A stretch of DNA of 64,000 bases from Alitta virens (taxonomy: Eukaryota; Annelida; Polychaeta; Phyllodocida; Nereididae). The position numbers and the translations under genes are program-made. The stretch covers positions 27,908,145 through 27,972,144 of the forward strand of contig OW028574.1 of the NCBI GenBank assembly GCA_932294295.1, read 5' to 3'. A model generated the notes under the pieces. That model was not told where the DNA came from. It made no database searches and was given only the letters and a program-made list of their open reading frames with translations. Position 1 is the stretch's first letter, and each line of letters opens with the position of its first letter. Below, one piece after another: positions 20,956 to 33,797 of the stretch.

Positions 20956-23831
20956 CACGTGGGGCACTCGTGCGTAGCGGGGTCAAGGCCGTTGTAGAGG
21001 GCCAGGATGCTGACAAGAAAACCAACGACAACAACGCAACACTAAAGTGAAATACTCTATAATAGCCTTATGGAATGACGTGGCACAGTTAAATCATCAA
21101 GAGTACACACACAGCCATGTAGGAAGTGCACTTACCAGTGAGATGCCAGACTCACAGGCCGCGCCGATGAAGTAGTAAGGTAGGTGCACTTAGCACAGCC
21201 AATGAGAGGAAGAGGACGAAGCGTGCATTATGATAACCAGGTGGGGCACTCGTGCGTAGCGGGGTCAAGGCCGTTGCAGAGAGCCAGGATGCTGACAAGA
21301 AAACAAACGACAACAACGCAACACCGAAGTGAAATACTCTATAATAGCCTTTTGGAACGAAGTGGCACAGTTAAATTATCAAGAGTACACAAAAATGTAG
21401 GAAGTGCACTTAGCAGTGAGATGCCAGACTCACAGACCGCGCCGATGAAGTAGTAAGTTAGGTCCACTTAGCACTGCCAATGAGAGACAGAGGACGAAGC
21501 GTGCAATATGATAGCTACGTGGGGCACTCTTGCGTTGCGGGGTCAAGGCCGATGTAGAGGGCCAGGATGCTGACAAGAAAACAAACGACAACAACGCAAC
21601 ACCGAAGTTAAATACTCTATAATAGCCTTTTAGAACGAAGTGGCCCAGTTAAATTATCAAGAGTACACAGTCATGTAGGAAGTGCACTTAGCAGTGAGAT
21701 GCCAGACTCACAGACCGCGCCGATTAAGCAGCAAGTTATGTCCACTTAGCACAGCCAATGAGAGGAAGAGGACGAAGCGTGCAATATGATAGCCACGAGG
21801 GGCACTCGTGCGTAGCGGTGTCAAGGCCGTTGTAGAGGGCCAGGATGCTGACAAGAAAACTAACGACAACAACGCGACACTAAAGTGAAACACTCTATAA
21901 TAGCCTTATGTTAGTCACGTGGGGCACTCGTGCGTAGCGGGGTCAAGGCCGTTGTAGAGGGCCAGGATGCTGACAAGAAAACCAACGACAACAACGCAAC
22001 ACTAAAGTGAAATACTCTATAATAGCCTTATAGAATGACGTGGCACAGTTAAATTATCAAGAGTACACAGCCATGTAGGAAGCGCACTTAGCAGTGAGAT
22101 GCCAGACTCACAGACCGCGCCGATTAAGTAGTAAGTTACCTCCACTTGGCACAGCCAATGAGAGGAAGAGGACGAAGCATGCATTATGATAACCACGTGG
22201 GGCACTCGTGCGTAGCGGGGTCAAGGCCGTTGCAGAGAGCCAGGATGCTGACAAGAAAACAAACGACAACAACGCAACACCGAAGTGAAATACTCTATAG
22301 TAGCGTCAGGGAACGACGTGACACAGTTAAATTATCAAGAGTTCACAGCCATGTAGGAAGTGCACTGAGCAGTGAGATGCCAGACTCACAGACCGCGCCG
22401 ATGAAGTAGTAAGTTAGGTCCACTTAGCACAGCCAATGAGAGACAGAGGACGAAGCGTGCAGTATGATAGCTACGTGGAGCACTAATGCGTTGCGGGGTC
22501 AAGGCCGATGTAGAGGGCCAGGATGCTGACAAGAAAACAAACGACAACAACGCAACACCGAAGTTAAATACTCTATAATAGCCTTTTAGAACGAAGTGGC
22601 CCAGTTAAATTATCAAGAGTACACAGTCATGTAGGAAGTGCACTTAGCAGTGAGATGCCAGACTCACAGACCGCGCCAATTAAGCAGCAAGTTATGTCCA
22701 CTTAGCACAGCCAATGAGAGGAAGAGGACGAAGCGTGCAATATGATAGCCACGAGGGGCACTCGTGCGTAGCGGTGTCAAGGCCGTTGTAGAGGGCCAGG
22801 ATGCTGACAAGAAAACTAACGACAACAACGCGACACTAAAGTGAAACACTCTATAATAGCCTTATGTTAGTCACGTGGGGCACTCGTGCGTAGCGGGGTC
22901 AAGGCCGTTGTAGAGGGCCAGGATGCTGACAAGAAAACCAACGACAACAACGCAACACTAAAGTGAAATACTCTATAATAGCCTTATGGAATGACGTGGC
23001 ACAGTTAAATCATCAAGAGTACACACACAGCCATGTAGGAAGTGCACTTACCAGTGAGATGCCAGACTCACAGGCCGCGCCGATGAAGTAGTAAGGTAGG
23101 TGCACTTAGCACAGCCAATGAGAGGAAGAGGATGAAGCGTGCATTATGATAACCAGGTGGGGCACTCGTGCGTAGCGGGGTCAAGGCCGTTGCAGAGAGC
23201 CAGGATGCTGACAAGAAAACAAACGACAACAACGCAACACCGAAGTGAAATACTCTATAATAGCCTTTTGGAACGAAGTGGCACAGTTAAATTATCAAGA
23301 GTACACAAAAATGTAGGAAGTGCACTTAGCAGTGAGATGCCAGACTCACAGACCGCGCCGATGAAGTAGTAAGTTAGGTCCACTTAGCACTGCCAATGAG
23401 AGACAGAGGACGAAGCGTGCAGTATGATAGCTACGTGGGGCACTCTTGCGTTGCGGGGTCAAGGCCGATGTAGAGGGCCAGGATGCTGACAAGAAAACAA
23501 ACGACAACAACGCAACACCGAAGTTAAATACTCTATAATAGCCTTTTAGAACGAAGTGGCCCAGTTAAATTATCAAGAGTACACAGTCATGTAGGAAGTG
23601 CACATAGGAGTGAGATGCCAGACTCACAGACCGCGCCGATTAAGCAGCATGTTATGTCCACTTAGCACAGCCAATGAGAGGAAGAGGACGAAGCGTGCAA
23701 TATGATAGCCACGAGGGGCACTCGTGCGTAGCGGTGTCAAGGCCGTTGTAGAGGGCCAGGATGCTGACAAGAAAACTAACGACAACAACGCGACACCAAA
23801 GTGAAACACTCTATAATAGCCTTATGTTAGT
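20000..23831 (+). repeat. Tandem duplication of an H4 dimer (2 x 1,916 bp)
   Basis: Four H4 units alternate 956, 960, 956, 960 bp. The second pair repeats the first at exactly 1,916 bp and shares otherwise rare changes: GCGCCAATTAAG at 20,757 and 22,673, and GCACTGCCAATG at 21,472 and 23,388. The repeat extends slightly past both ends (about 19,630-23,600). The halves differ by few substitutions, so this is one of the younger events in the window. Confidence 0.92.
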
Positions 23832-25337
23832 CACGTGGGGCACTCGTGCGTAGCGGGGTCAAGGCCGTTGTAGAGGGCCAGGATGCTGACAAGAAAACCA
23901 ACGACAACAACGCAACACTAAAGTGAAATACTCTATAATAGCCTTTTGGAACGACGTGGCACAGTTAAATTATCAAGAGTACACAGCCATGTAGGAAGCG
24001 CACTTAGCAGTGAGATGCCAGACTCACAGACCGCGCCGATTAAGTAGTAAGTTACCTCCACTTGGCACAGCCAATGAGAGGCAGAGGACGAAGTGTGCAG
24101 TATGATAGCCACGTGGGGCACTCGTGCGTAGCGGGGTCAAGGCCGTTGTAGAGAGCCAGGATGCTGACAAGAAAACTAATAACAACAACGCAACACTAAA
24201 GTGAAATACTCTATAATAGCCTTTTGGAACGACGTGGCACAGTTAAATTATCAAGAGTACACACACAGCCATGTAGGAAGTGCACTTAGCAGTGAGATGC
24301 CAGACTCACAGGCCGCGCCGATGAAGTAGTAAGTTAGGTCCGCTTAACACAGCCAATGAGAGGCAGAGGACGAAGCGTGCAATATGATAGCCACGTGGGG
24401 CACTCATGCGTAGCGGGGTCAAGGCCATTGTAGAGGGCCAGGATGCTGAAAAGAGAACTAACGACAACAACGCAACACCGAAGTTAAATACTCTATAATA
24501 GCCTTTTGCAACGACGTGGCACAGTTATATTATCAAGAGTACACACACAGCCATGTAGGAAGAGATGCCAGACTCACAGGCCGCGCCGATGAAGTAGTAA
24601 GGTAGGTGCACTTAGCACAGCCAATGAGAGGAAGAGGACGAAGCATGCATTATGATAACCACGTGGGGCACTCGTGCGTAGCGGGGTCAAGGCCGTTGCA
24701 GAGAGCCAGGATGCTGACAAGAAAACAAACGACAACAACGCAACACCGAAGTGAAATACTCTATAGTAGCGTCAGGGAACGACGTGACACAGTTAAATTA
24801 TCAAGAGTTCACAGCCATGTAGGAAGTGCACTGAGCAGTGAGATGCCAGACTCACAGACCGCGCAGATGAAGTAGTAAGTTAGGTCCACTTAGCACAGCC
24901 AATGAGAGACAGAGGACGAAGCGTGCAGTATGATAGCTACGTGGAGCACTAATGCGTTGCGGGGTCAAGGCCGATGTAGAGGGCCAGGATGCTGACAAGA
25001 AAACTAACGACAACAACGCAACACCGAAGTTAAATACTCTATAATAGCCTTTTAGAACGAAGTGGCCCAGTTAAATTATCAAGAGTACACAGTCATGTAG
25101 GAAGTGCACTTAGCAGTGAGATGCCAGACTCACAGACCGCGCCGATTAAGCAGCAAGTTATGTCCACTTAGCACAGCCAATGAGAGGAAGAGGACGAAGC
25201 GTGCAATATGATAGCCACGAGGGGCACTCGTGCGTAGCGGTGTCAAGGCCGTTGTAGAGGGCCAGGATGCTGACAAGAAAACTAACGACAACAACGCGAC
25301 ACTAAAGTGAAACACTCTATAATAGCCTTATGTTAGT
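23832..25337 (+). repeat. H6 hexamer copy 2 (1,506 bp)
   Basis: Exactly 5,338 bp after copy 1, with the same order, lengths and subtype marks; left lineage. It carries TACGTGGAGCAC at 24,938, a G-to-A change also found at 22,472 in a neighbouring H4, which indicates local exchange between H6 and H4 copies. Followed by H4. Confidence 0.92.
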
Positions 25338-26293
25338 CACGTGGGGCACTCGTGCGTAGCGGGGTCAAGGCCGTTGTAGAGGGCCAGGATGCTGACAAGA
25401 AAACCAACGACAACAACGCAACACTAAAGTGAAATACTCTATAATAGCCTTATAGAATGACGTGGCACAGTTAAATTATCAAGAGTACACAGCCATGTAG
25501 GAAGCGCACTTAGCAGTGAGATGCCAGACTCACAGACCGCGCCGATTAAGTAGTAAGTTACCTCCACTTGGCACAGCCAATGAGAGGAAGAGGACGAAGC
25601 ATGCATTATGATAACCACGTGGGGCACTCGTGCGTAGCGGGGTCAAGGCCGTTGCAGAGAGCCAGGATGCTGACAAGAAAACAAACGACAACAACGCAAC
25701 ACCGAAGTGAAATACTCTATAGTAGCGTCAGGGAACGACGTGACACAGTTAAATTATCAAGAGTTCACAGCCATGTAGGAAGTGCACTGAGCAGTGAGAT
25801 GCCAGACTCACAGACCGCGCCGATGAAGTAGTAAGTTAGGTCCACTTAGCACAGCCAATGAGAGACAGAGGACGAAGCGTGCAGTATGATAGCTACGTGG
25901 GGCACTAATGCGTTGCGGGGTCAAGGCCGATGTAGAGGGCCAGGATGCTGACAAGAAAACTAACGACAACAACGCAACACCGAAGTTAAATACTCTATAA
26001 TAGCCTTTTAGAACGAAGTGGCCCAGTTAAATTATCAAGAGTACACAGTCATGTAGGAAGTGCACTTAGCAGTGAGATGCCAGACTCACAGACCGCGCCG
26101 ATTAAGCAGCAAGTTATGTCCACTTAGCACAGCCAATGAGAGGAAGAGGACGAAGCGTGCAATATGATAGCCACGAGGGGCACTCGTGCGTAGCGGTGTC
26201 AAGGCCGTTGTAGAGGGCCAGGATGCTGACAAGAAAACTAACGACAACAACGCGACACTAAAGTGAAACACTCTATAATAGCCTTATGTTAGT
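25338..26293 (+). repeat. H4 tetramer, F-F-F-S (956 bp)
   Basis: Directly follows H6 copy 2, as the 20,000-20,955 unit follows copy 1, within the 5,338-bp duplication. Confidence 0.9.
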
Positions 26294-28803
26294 CACGTGG
26301 GGCACTCGTGCGTAGCGGGGTCAAGGCCGTTGTAGAGGGCCAGGATGCTGACAAGAAAACCAACGACAACAACGCAACACTAAAGTGAAATACTCTATAA
26401 TAGCCTTATAGAATGACGTGGCACAGTTAAATTATCAAGAGTACACAGCCATGTAGGAAGCGCACTTAGCAGTGAGATGCCAGACTCACAGACCGCGCCG
26501 ATTAATTAGTAAGTTACCTCCACTTGGCACAGCCAATGAGAGGCAGAGGACGAAGTGTGCATTATGATAGCCACGTGGGGCACTCGTGCGTAGCGGGGTC
26601 AAGGCCGTTGTAGAGAGCCAGGATGCTGACAAGAAAACTAATAACAACAACGCAACACTAAAGTGAAATACTCTATAATAGCCTTTTGGAACGACGTGGC
26701 ACAGTTAAATTATCAAGAGTACACAGTCATGTAGGAAGTGCACTTAGCAGTGAGATGCCAGACTCACAGACCGCGCCGATTAAGTAGTAAGGTAGGTCCT
26801 CTTGGCACAGCCAATCAGAGGCAGAGGACGAAGCGTGCATTATGATAGCCACGTGGGGCACTCGTGCGTAGCGGGGTCAAGGCCGTTGCAGAGGGAAGTG
26901 CACTTAGCAGTGAGATGCCAGACTCACAGGCCGCGCCGATGAAGTAGTAAGTTAGGTCCGCTTAACACAGCCAATGAGAGGCAGAGGATGAAGCGTGCAA
27001 TATGATAGCCACGTGGGGCACTCATGCGTAGCGGGGTCAAGGCCATTGTAGAGGGCCAGGATGCTGAAAAGAAAACCAACGACAACAACGCAACACCGAA
27101 GTTAAATACTCTATAATAGCCTTTTGCAACGACGTGGCACAGTTAAATTATCAAAAGTACACACACAGCCATGTAGGAAGTGCACTAAGCAGTGAGATGC
27201 CAGACTCGCAGACCGCGCCGATTAAGTAGTAAGGTAGGTCCACTTGGCACAGCCAATGAGAGGCAGAGGACGAAGCGTGCATTATGATAGCCACGTGGGG
27301 CACTCGTGCGTAGCGGGGTCAAGGCCGTTGCAGAGAGCCAGGATGCTGACAAGAAAACAAACGACAACAACGCAACACCGAAGTGAAATACTCTATAGTA
27401 GCGTCAGGGAACGACGTGGCACAGTTAAATTATCAAGAGTACACAAAAATGTAGGAAGTGCACTTAGCAGTGAGATGCCAGACTCACAGGCCGCGCCGAT
27501 GAAGTAGTAAGTAAGGTCCACTTAGCACAGCCAATGAGAGGCAGAGGACGAAGCGTGCATTATGATAGCCACGTGGGGCACTCGTGCGTAGCGGGGTCAA
27601 GGCCGTTGGAGAGGGCCAGGATGCTGACAAGAAAACTAACGACAACAACGCAACACCGAAGTTAAATACTCTATAATAGCCTTTTGGAACGAAGTGGCAC
27701 AGTTAAATTATCAAGAGTACACAAAAATGTAGGAAGTGCACTTAGCAGTGAGATGCCAGACTCACAGACCGCGCCGATGAAGTAGTAAGTTAGGTCCACT
27801 TAGCACAGCCAATGAGAGACAGAGGACGAAGCGTGCAGTATGATAGCTACGTGGGGCACTCTTGCGTTGCGGGGTCAAGGCCGATGTAGAGGGCCAGGAT
27901 GCTGACAAGAAAACAAACGACAACAACGCAACACCGAAGTTAAATACTCTATAATAGCCTTTTAGAACGAAGTGGCCCAGTTAAATTATCAAGAGTACAC
28001 AGTCATGTAGGAAGTGCACATAGGAGTGAGATGCCAGACTCACAGACCGCGCCGATTAAGCAGCATGTTATGTCCACTTAGCACAGCCAATGAGAGGAAG
28101 AGGACGAAGCGTGCAATATGATAGCCACGAGGGGCACTCGTGCGTAGCGGTGTCAAGGCCGTTGTAGAGGGCCAGGATGCTGACAAGAAAACTAACGACA
28201 ACAACGCGACACCAAAGTGAAACACTCTATAATAGCCTTATGTTAGTCACGTGGGGCACTCGTGCGTAGCGGGGTCAAGGCCGTTGTAGAGGGCCAGGAT
28301 GCTGACAAGAAAACCAACGACAACAACGCAACACTAAAGTGAAATACTCTATAATAGCCTTATAGAATGACGTGGCACAGTTAAATCATCAAGAGTACAC
28401 AGCCATGTAGGAAGTGCATTTAGCAGTGAGATGCCAGACCCACAGACCGCGCCAATTAAGTAGTAAGTTAGGTCCACTTAGCACAGCCAATAAGAGGCAG
28501 AGGACGAAGTGTGCATTATGATAGCTACGTGGGGCACTAATGCGTTGCGGGGTCAAGGCCGATGTAGAGGGCCAGGATGCTGACAAGAAAACAAACGACA
28601 ACAACGCAACACCGAAGTTAAATACTCTATAATAGCCTTTTAGAACGAAGTGGCCCAGTTAAATTATCAAGAGTACACAGTCATGTAGGAAGTGCACTTA
28701 GCAGTGAGATGCCAGACTCACAGACCGCGCCGATTAAGCAGCAAGTTATGTCCACTTAGCACAGCCAATGAGAGGAAGAGGACGAAGCGTGCAATATGAT
28801 AGC

Positions 28804-29047
28804 CACGAGGGGCACTCGTGCGTAGCGGTGTCAAGGCCGTTGTAGAGGGCCAGGATGCTGACAAGAAAACTAACGACAACAACGCGACACTAAAGTGAAA
28901 CACTCTATAATAGCCTTATGTTAGTCACGTGGGGCACTCGTGCGTAGCGGGGTCAAGGCCGTTGTAGAGGGCCAGGATGCTGACAAGAAAACTAACGACA
29001 ACAACGCGACACTAAAGTGAAACACTCTATAATAGCCTTATGTTAGT
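28804..29047 (+). repeat. Only tandem S-S pair
   Basis: Two 122-bp S copies in a row. The second is a chimera: it begins like the F that normally follows S (TTAGTCACGTGG, GCGGGGTC), then switches within the shared middle to S-type CTAACG...ACGCGACAC and the S junction. This is the gain product expected from a 122-bp slip or unequal exchange. Confidence 0.93.
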
Positions 29048-29049
29048 CA

Positions 29050-30350
29050 CGTGGGGCACTCGTGCGTAGCGGGGTCAAGGCCGTTGTAGAGGGCCAGGAT
29101 GCTGACAAGAAAACCAACGACAACAACGCAACACTAAAGTGAAATACTCTATAATAGCCTTATAGAATGATGTGGCACAGTTAAATTATCAAGAGTACAC
29201 AGCCATGTAGGAAGTGCACTAAGCAGTGAGATGCCAGACTCACAGACCGCGCCGATTAAGTAGTAAGGTAGGTCCACTTGGCACAGCCAATCAGAGGCAG
29301 AGGACGAAGCGTGCATTATGATAGCCACGTGGGGCACTCGTGCGTAGCGGGGTCAAGGCCGTTGCAGAGGGAAGTGCACTTAGCAGTGAGATGCCAGACT
29401 CACAGGCCGCGCCGATGAAGTAGTAAGTTAGGTCCGCTTAACACAGCCAATTAGAGGCAGAGGATGAAGCGTGCAATATGATAGCCACGTGGGGCACTCA
29501 TGCGTAGCGGGGTCAAGGCCATTGTAGAGGGCCAGGATGCTGAAAAGAAAACTAACGACAACAACGCAACACCGAAGTTAAATACTCTATAATAGCCTTT
29601 TGCAACGACGTGGCACAGTTAAATTATCAAAAGTACACACACAGCCATGTAGGAAGTGCACTAAGCAGTGAGATGCCAGACTCACAGACCGCGCCGATTA
29701 AGTAGTAAGGTAGGTCCACTTGGCACAGCCAATGAGAGGCAGAGGACGAAGCGTGCATTATGATAGCCACGTGGGGCACTCGTGCGTAGCGGGGTCAAGG
29801 CCGTTGCAGAGAGCCAGGATGCTGACAAGAAAACAAACGACAACAACGCAACACCGAAGTGAAATACTCTATAGTAGCGTCAGGGAACGACGTGGCACAG
29901 TTAAATTATCAAGAGTACACAAAAATGTAGGAAGTGCACTTAGCAGTGAGATGCCAGACTCACAGGCCGCGCCAATGAAGTAGTAAGTAAGGTCCACTTA
30001 GCACAGCCAATGAGAGGCAGAGGACGAAGCGTGCATTATGATAGCTACGTGCGGCACTCGTGCGTTGCGGGGTCAAGGCCGTTGTAGAGGGCCAGGATGC
30101 TGACAAGAAAACTAACGACAACAACGCAACACCGAAGTTAAATACTCTATAATAGCCTTTTGGAACGAAGTGGCACAGTTAAATTATCAAGAGTACACAG
30201 CCATGTAGGAAGTGCACTTAGCAGTGAGATGCCAGACTCACACACCGCGCCGATTAAGCAGCGAGTTATGTCCACTTAGCACAGCCAATGAGAGGAAGAG
30301 GACGAAGCGTGCAATATGATAGCCACGTGGGGCAATCGTGCGTAGCGGGG
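29050..30350 (+). repeat. Duplicated block, distant partner about 59,225-60,525
   Basis: Offset exactly 30,175 over F-M-L-F-F. Both copies share TACGTGCGGCACTCG (30,046 and 60,221) and GCGCCAATGAAG (29,970 and 60,145), a combination I found only here. They part where the left lacks and the right keeps an S. Confidence 0.87.
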
Positions 30351-30601
30351 TCAAGGCCGTTGTAGAGGGCCAGGATGCTGACAAGAAAACCAACGACAAC
30401 AACGCAACACTAAAGTGAAATACTCTATAATAGCCTTATGGAATGACGTGGCACAGTTAAATCATCAAGAGTACACAGCCATGTAGGAAGTGCATTTAGC
30501 AGTGAGATGCCAGACCCACAGACCGCGCCAATTAAGTAGTAAGTTAGGTCCACTTAGCACAGCCAATAAGAGGCAGAGGACGAAATGTGCATTATGATAG
30601 C
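30324..30601 (+). repeat. F copy formed by loss of an S
   Basis: Begins like an S copy (CACGTGGGGCAATCG), then switches to the F that normally follows S (GCGGGGTC, CCAACG, TTATGGAATG), leaving one full-length copy where S-F is expected. This is the reciprocal kind of product to the S-S pair 1.3 kb upstream. Confidence 0.9.
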
Positions 30602-32837
30602 CACGTGGGGCACTCGTGCGTAGCGGGGTCAAGGCCGTTGTAGAGGGCCAGGATGCTGACAAGAAAACTAACGACAACAACGCAACACCGAAGTTAAATA
30701 CTCTATAATAGCCTTTTGGAACGACGTGGCACAGTTAAATTATCAAGAGTACACACACAGCCATGTAGGAAGTGCACTTAGCAGTGAGATGCCAGACTCA
30801 CAGGCCGCGCCGATGAAGTAGTAAGGTAGGTGCACTTAGCACAGCCAATGAGAGGAAGAGGACGAAGCATGCATTATGATAACCACGTGGGGCACTCGTG
30901 CGTAGCGGGGTCAAGGCCGTTGCAGAGAGCCAGGATGCTGACAAGAAAACAAACGACAACAACGCAACACCGAAGTGAAATACTCTATAGTAGCGTCAGG
31001 GAACGACGTGACACAGTAAAATTATCAAGAGTACACAGCCATGTAGGAAGTGCACTTAGCAGTGAGATGCCAGACTCACAGACCGCGCCGATGAAGTAGT
31101 AAGTTAGGTCCACTTAGCACAGCCAATGAGAGACAGAGGACGAAGCGTGCAGTATGATAGCTACGTGGGGCACTCGTGCGTTGCGGGGTGAAGGCCGATG
31201 TAGAGGGCCAGGATGCTGACAAGAAAACTAACGACAACAACGCAACACTAAAGTGAAATACTCTACAATAGCCTTATAGAATGACGTGGCACAGTTAAAT
31301 TATCAAGAGTATACAGCCATGTAGGAAGTGCACTAAGCAGTGAGATGCCAGACTCACAGACCGCGCCGATTAAGTAGTAAGGTAGGTCCACTTGGCACAG
31401 CCAATGAGAGGCAGAGGACGAAGCATGCATTATGATAGCCACGTGGGGCACTCGTGCGTAGCGGGGTCAAGGCCGTTGCAGAGGGAAGTGCACTTAGCAG
31501 TGAGATGCCAGACTCACAGGCCGCGCCGATGAAGTAGTAAGTTAGGTCCGCTTAACACAGCCAATGAGAGGCAGAGGACGAAGCGTGCAATATGATAGCC
31601 ACGTGGGGCACTCATGCGTAGCGGGGTCAAGGCCATTGTAGAGGGCCAGGATGCTGAAAAGAAAACTAACGACAACAACGCAACACCGAAGTTAAATACT
31701 CTATAATAGCCTTTTGCAACGACGTGGCACAGTTAAATTATCAAAAGTACACACACAGCCATGTAGGAAGTGCACTTAGCAGTGAGATGCCAGACTCACA
31801 AGCCGTGCCGATGAAGTAGTAAGGTAGGTGCACTTAGCACAGCCAATGAGAGGAAGAGGACGAAGCATGCATTATGATAACCACGTGGGGCACTCGTGCG
31901 TAGCGGGGTCAAGGCCGTTGCAGAGAGCCAGGATGCTGACAAGAAAACAAACGACAACAACGCAACACCGAAGTGAAATACTCTATAGTAGCGTCAGGGA
32001 ACGACGTGACATAGTAAAATTATCAAGAGTACACAGCCATGTAGGAAGTGCACTTAGCAGTGAGATGCCAGACTCACAGACCGCGCCGATGAAGTAGTAA
32101 GTTAGGTCCACTTAGCACAGCCAATGAGAGGCAGAGGACGAAGCGTGCATTATGATAGCCACGTGGGGCACTCGTGCGTAGCGGGGTCAAGGCCGTTGCA
32201 GAGAGCCAGGATGCTGACAAGAAAACAAACGACAACAACGCAACACCGAAGTGAAATACTCTATAGTAGCGTCAGGGAACGACGTGGCACAGTTAAATTA
32301 TCAAGAGTACACAAAAATGTAGGAAGTGCACTTAGCAGTGAGATGCCAGACTCACAGGCCGCGCCGATGAAGTAGTAAGTAAGGTCCACTTAGCACAGCC
32401 AATGAGAGGCAGAGGACGAAGCGTGCATTATGATAGCCATGTGGGGCACTCGTGCGTAGCGGGGTCAAGGCCGTTGGAGAGGGCCAGGATGCTGACAAGA
32501 AAACTAATGACAACAACGCAACACCGAAGTTAAATACTCTATAATAGCCTTTTGGAACGAAGTGGCACAGTTAAATTATCAAGAGTACACAGCCATGTAG
32601 GAAGTGCACTTAGCAGTGAGATGCCAGACTCACACACCGCGCCGATTAAGCAGCAAGTTATGTCCACTTAGCACAGCCAATGAGAGGAAGAGGACGAAGC
32701 GTGCAATATGATAGCCACGTGGGGCAATCGTGCGTAGCGGTGTCAAGGCCGTTGTAGAGGGCCAGGATGCTGACAAGAAAACTAACGACAACAACGCGAC
32801 ACCAAAGTGAAACACTCTATAATAGCCTTATGTTAGT

Positions 32838-33797
32838 CACGTGGGGCACTCGTGCGTAGCGGGGTCAAGGCCGTTGTAGAGGGCCAGGATGCTGACAAGA
32901 AAACCAACGACAACAACGCAACACTAAAGTGAAATACTCTATAATAGCCTTATGGAATGACGTGGCACAGTTAAATCATCAAGAGTACACACACAGCCAT
33001 GTAGCAAGTGCACTTACCAGTGAGATGCCAGACTCACAGGCCGCGCCGATGAAGTAGTAAGGTAGGTGCACTTAGCACAGCCAATGAGAGGAAGAGGACG
33101 AAGCGTGCATTATGATAACCAGGTGGGGCACTCGTGCGTAGCGGGGTCAAGGCCGTTGCAGAGAGCCAGGATGCTGACAAGAAAACAAACGACAACAACG
33201 CAACACCGAAGTGAAATACTCTATAATAGCCTTTTGGAACGAAGTGGCACAGTTAAATTATCAAGAGTACACAAAAATGTAGGAAGTGCACTTAGCAGTG
33301 AGATGCCAGACTCACAGACCGCGCCGATGAAGTAGTAAGTTAGGTCCACTTAGCACAGCCAATGAGAGACAGAGGACGAAGCGTGCAGTATGATAGCTAT
33401 GTGGGGCACTCTTGCGTTGCGGGGTCAAGGCCGATGTAGAGGGCCAGGATGCTGACAAGAAAACAAACGACAACAACGCAACACCGAAGTTAAATACTCT
33501 ATAATAGCCTTTTAGAACGAAGTGGCCCAGTTAAATTATCAAGAGTACACAGTCATGTAGGAAGTGCACATAGGAGTGAGATGCCAGACTCACAGACCGC
33601 GCCGATTAAGCAGCATGTTATGTCCACTTAGCACAGCCAATGAGAGGAAGAGGACAAAGCGTGCAATATGATAGCCACGAGGGGCACTCGTGCGTAGCGG
33701 TGTCAAGGCCGTTGTAGAGGGCCAGGATGCTGACAAGAAAACTAACGACAACAACGCGACACCAAAGTGAAACACTCTATAATAGCCTTATGTTAGT
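32838..33797 (+). repeat. H4 tetramer, L-F-F-S (960 bp)
   Basis: Directly precedes H6 copy 3, as 22,872-23,831 precedes copy 2. A private GTAGCAAG replaces GTAGGAAG near 33,003. Confidence 0.9.

Larger units (their letters stand above)
18494..26293 (+). repeat. Array region 5: most regular H6/H4 stretch
   Basis: Monomer order: F-L-N-F-F-S | F-F-F-S | L-F-F-S | F-F-F-S | L-F-F-S | F-L-N-F-F-S | F-F-F-S. No M occurs in 7.8 kb and no indel disturbs the lengths. An H4 dimer of 1,916 bp is repeated twice between the two H6 copies. I see no gene or other element. Confidence 0.93.
22872..26849 (+). repeat. Duplicated 4-kb block, partner 32,838-36,815
   Basis: Fifteen consecutive monomers (L-F-F-S | F-L-N-F-F-S | F-F-F-S | F) recur at exactly 9,966 bp with matching subtype marks. 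The orders part afterwards (M against F). A third copy of the front part lies from about 60.5 kb to the window end at offset 27,783 from the second. Confidence 0.88.
26294..33797 (+). repeat. Array region 6: rearranged stretch with S gain and loss
   Basis: Monomer order: F-F-M-L-F-F-F-S | F-F-S | S | F-M-L-F-F-F-L-F-F-M-L-F-F-F-S | L-F-F-S. It holds the only tandem S-S pair (28,804-29,047) and, 1.3 kb on, a position where S is missing (30,324-30,601). The S-free stretch of 3,790 bp is the longest between S copies in the window. I see nothing else. Confidence 0.92.
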
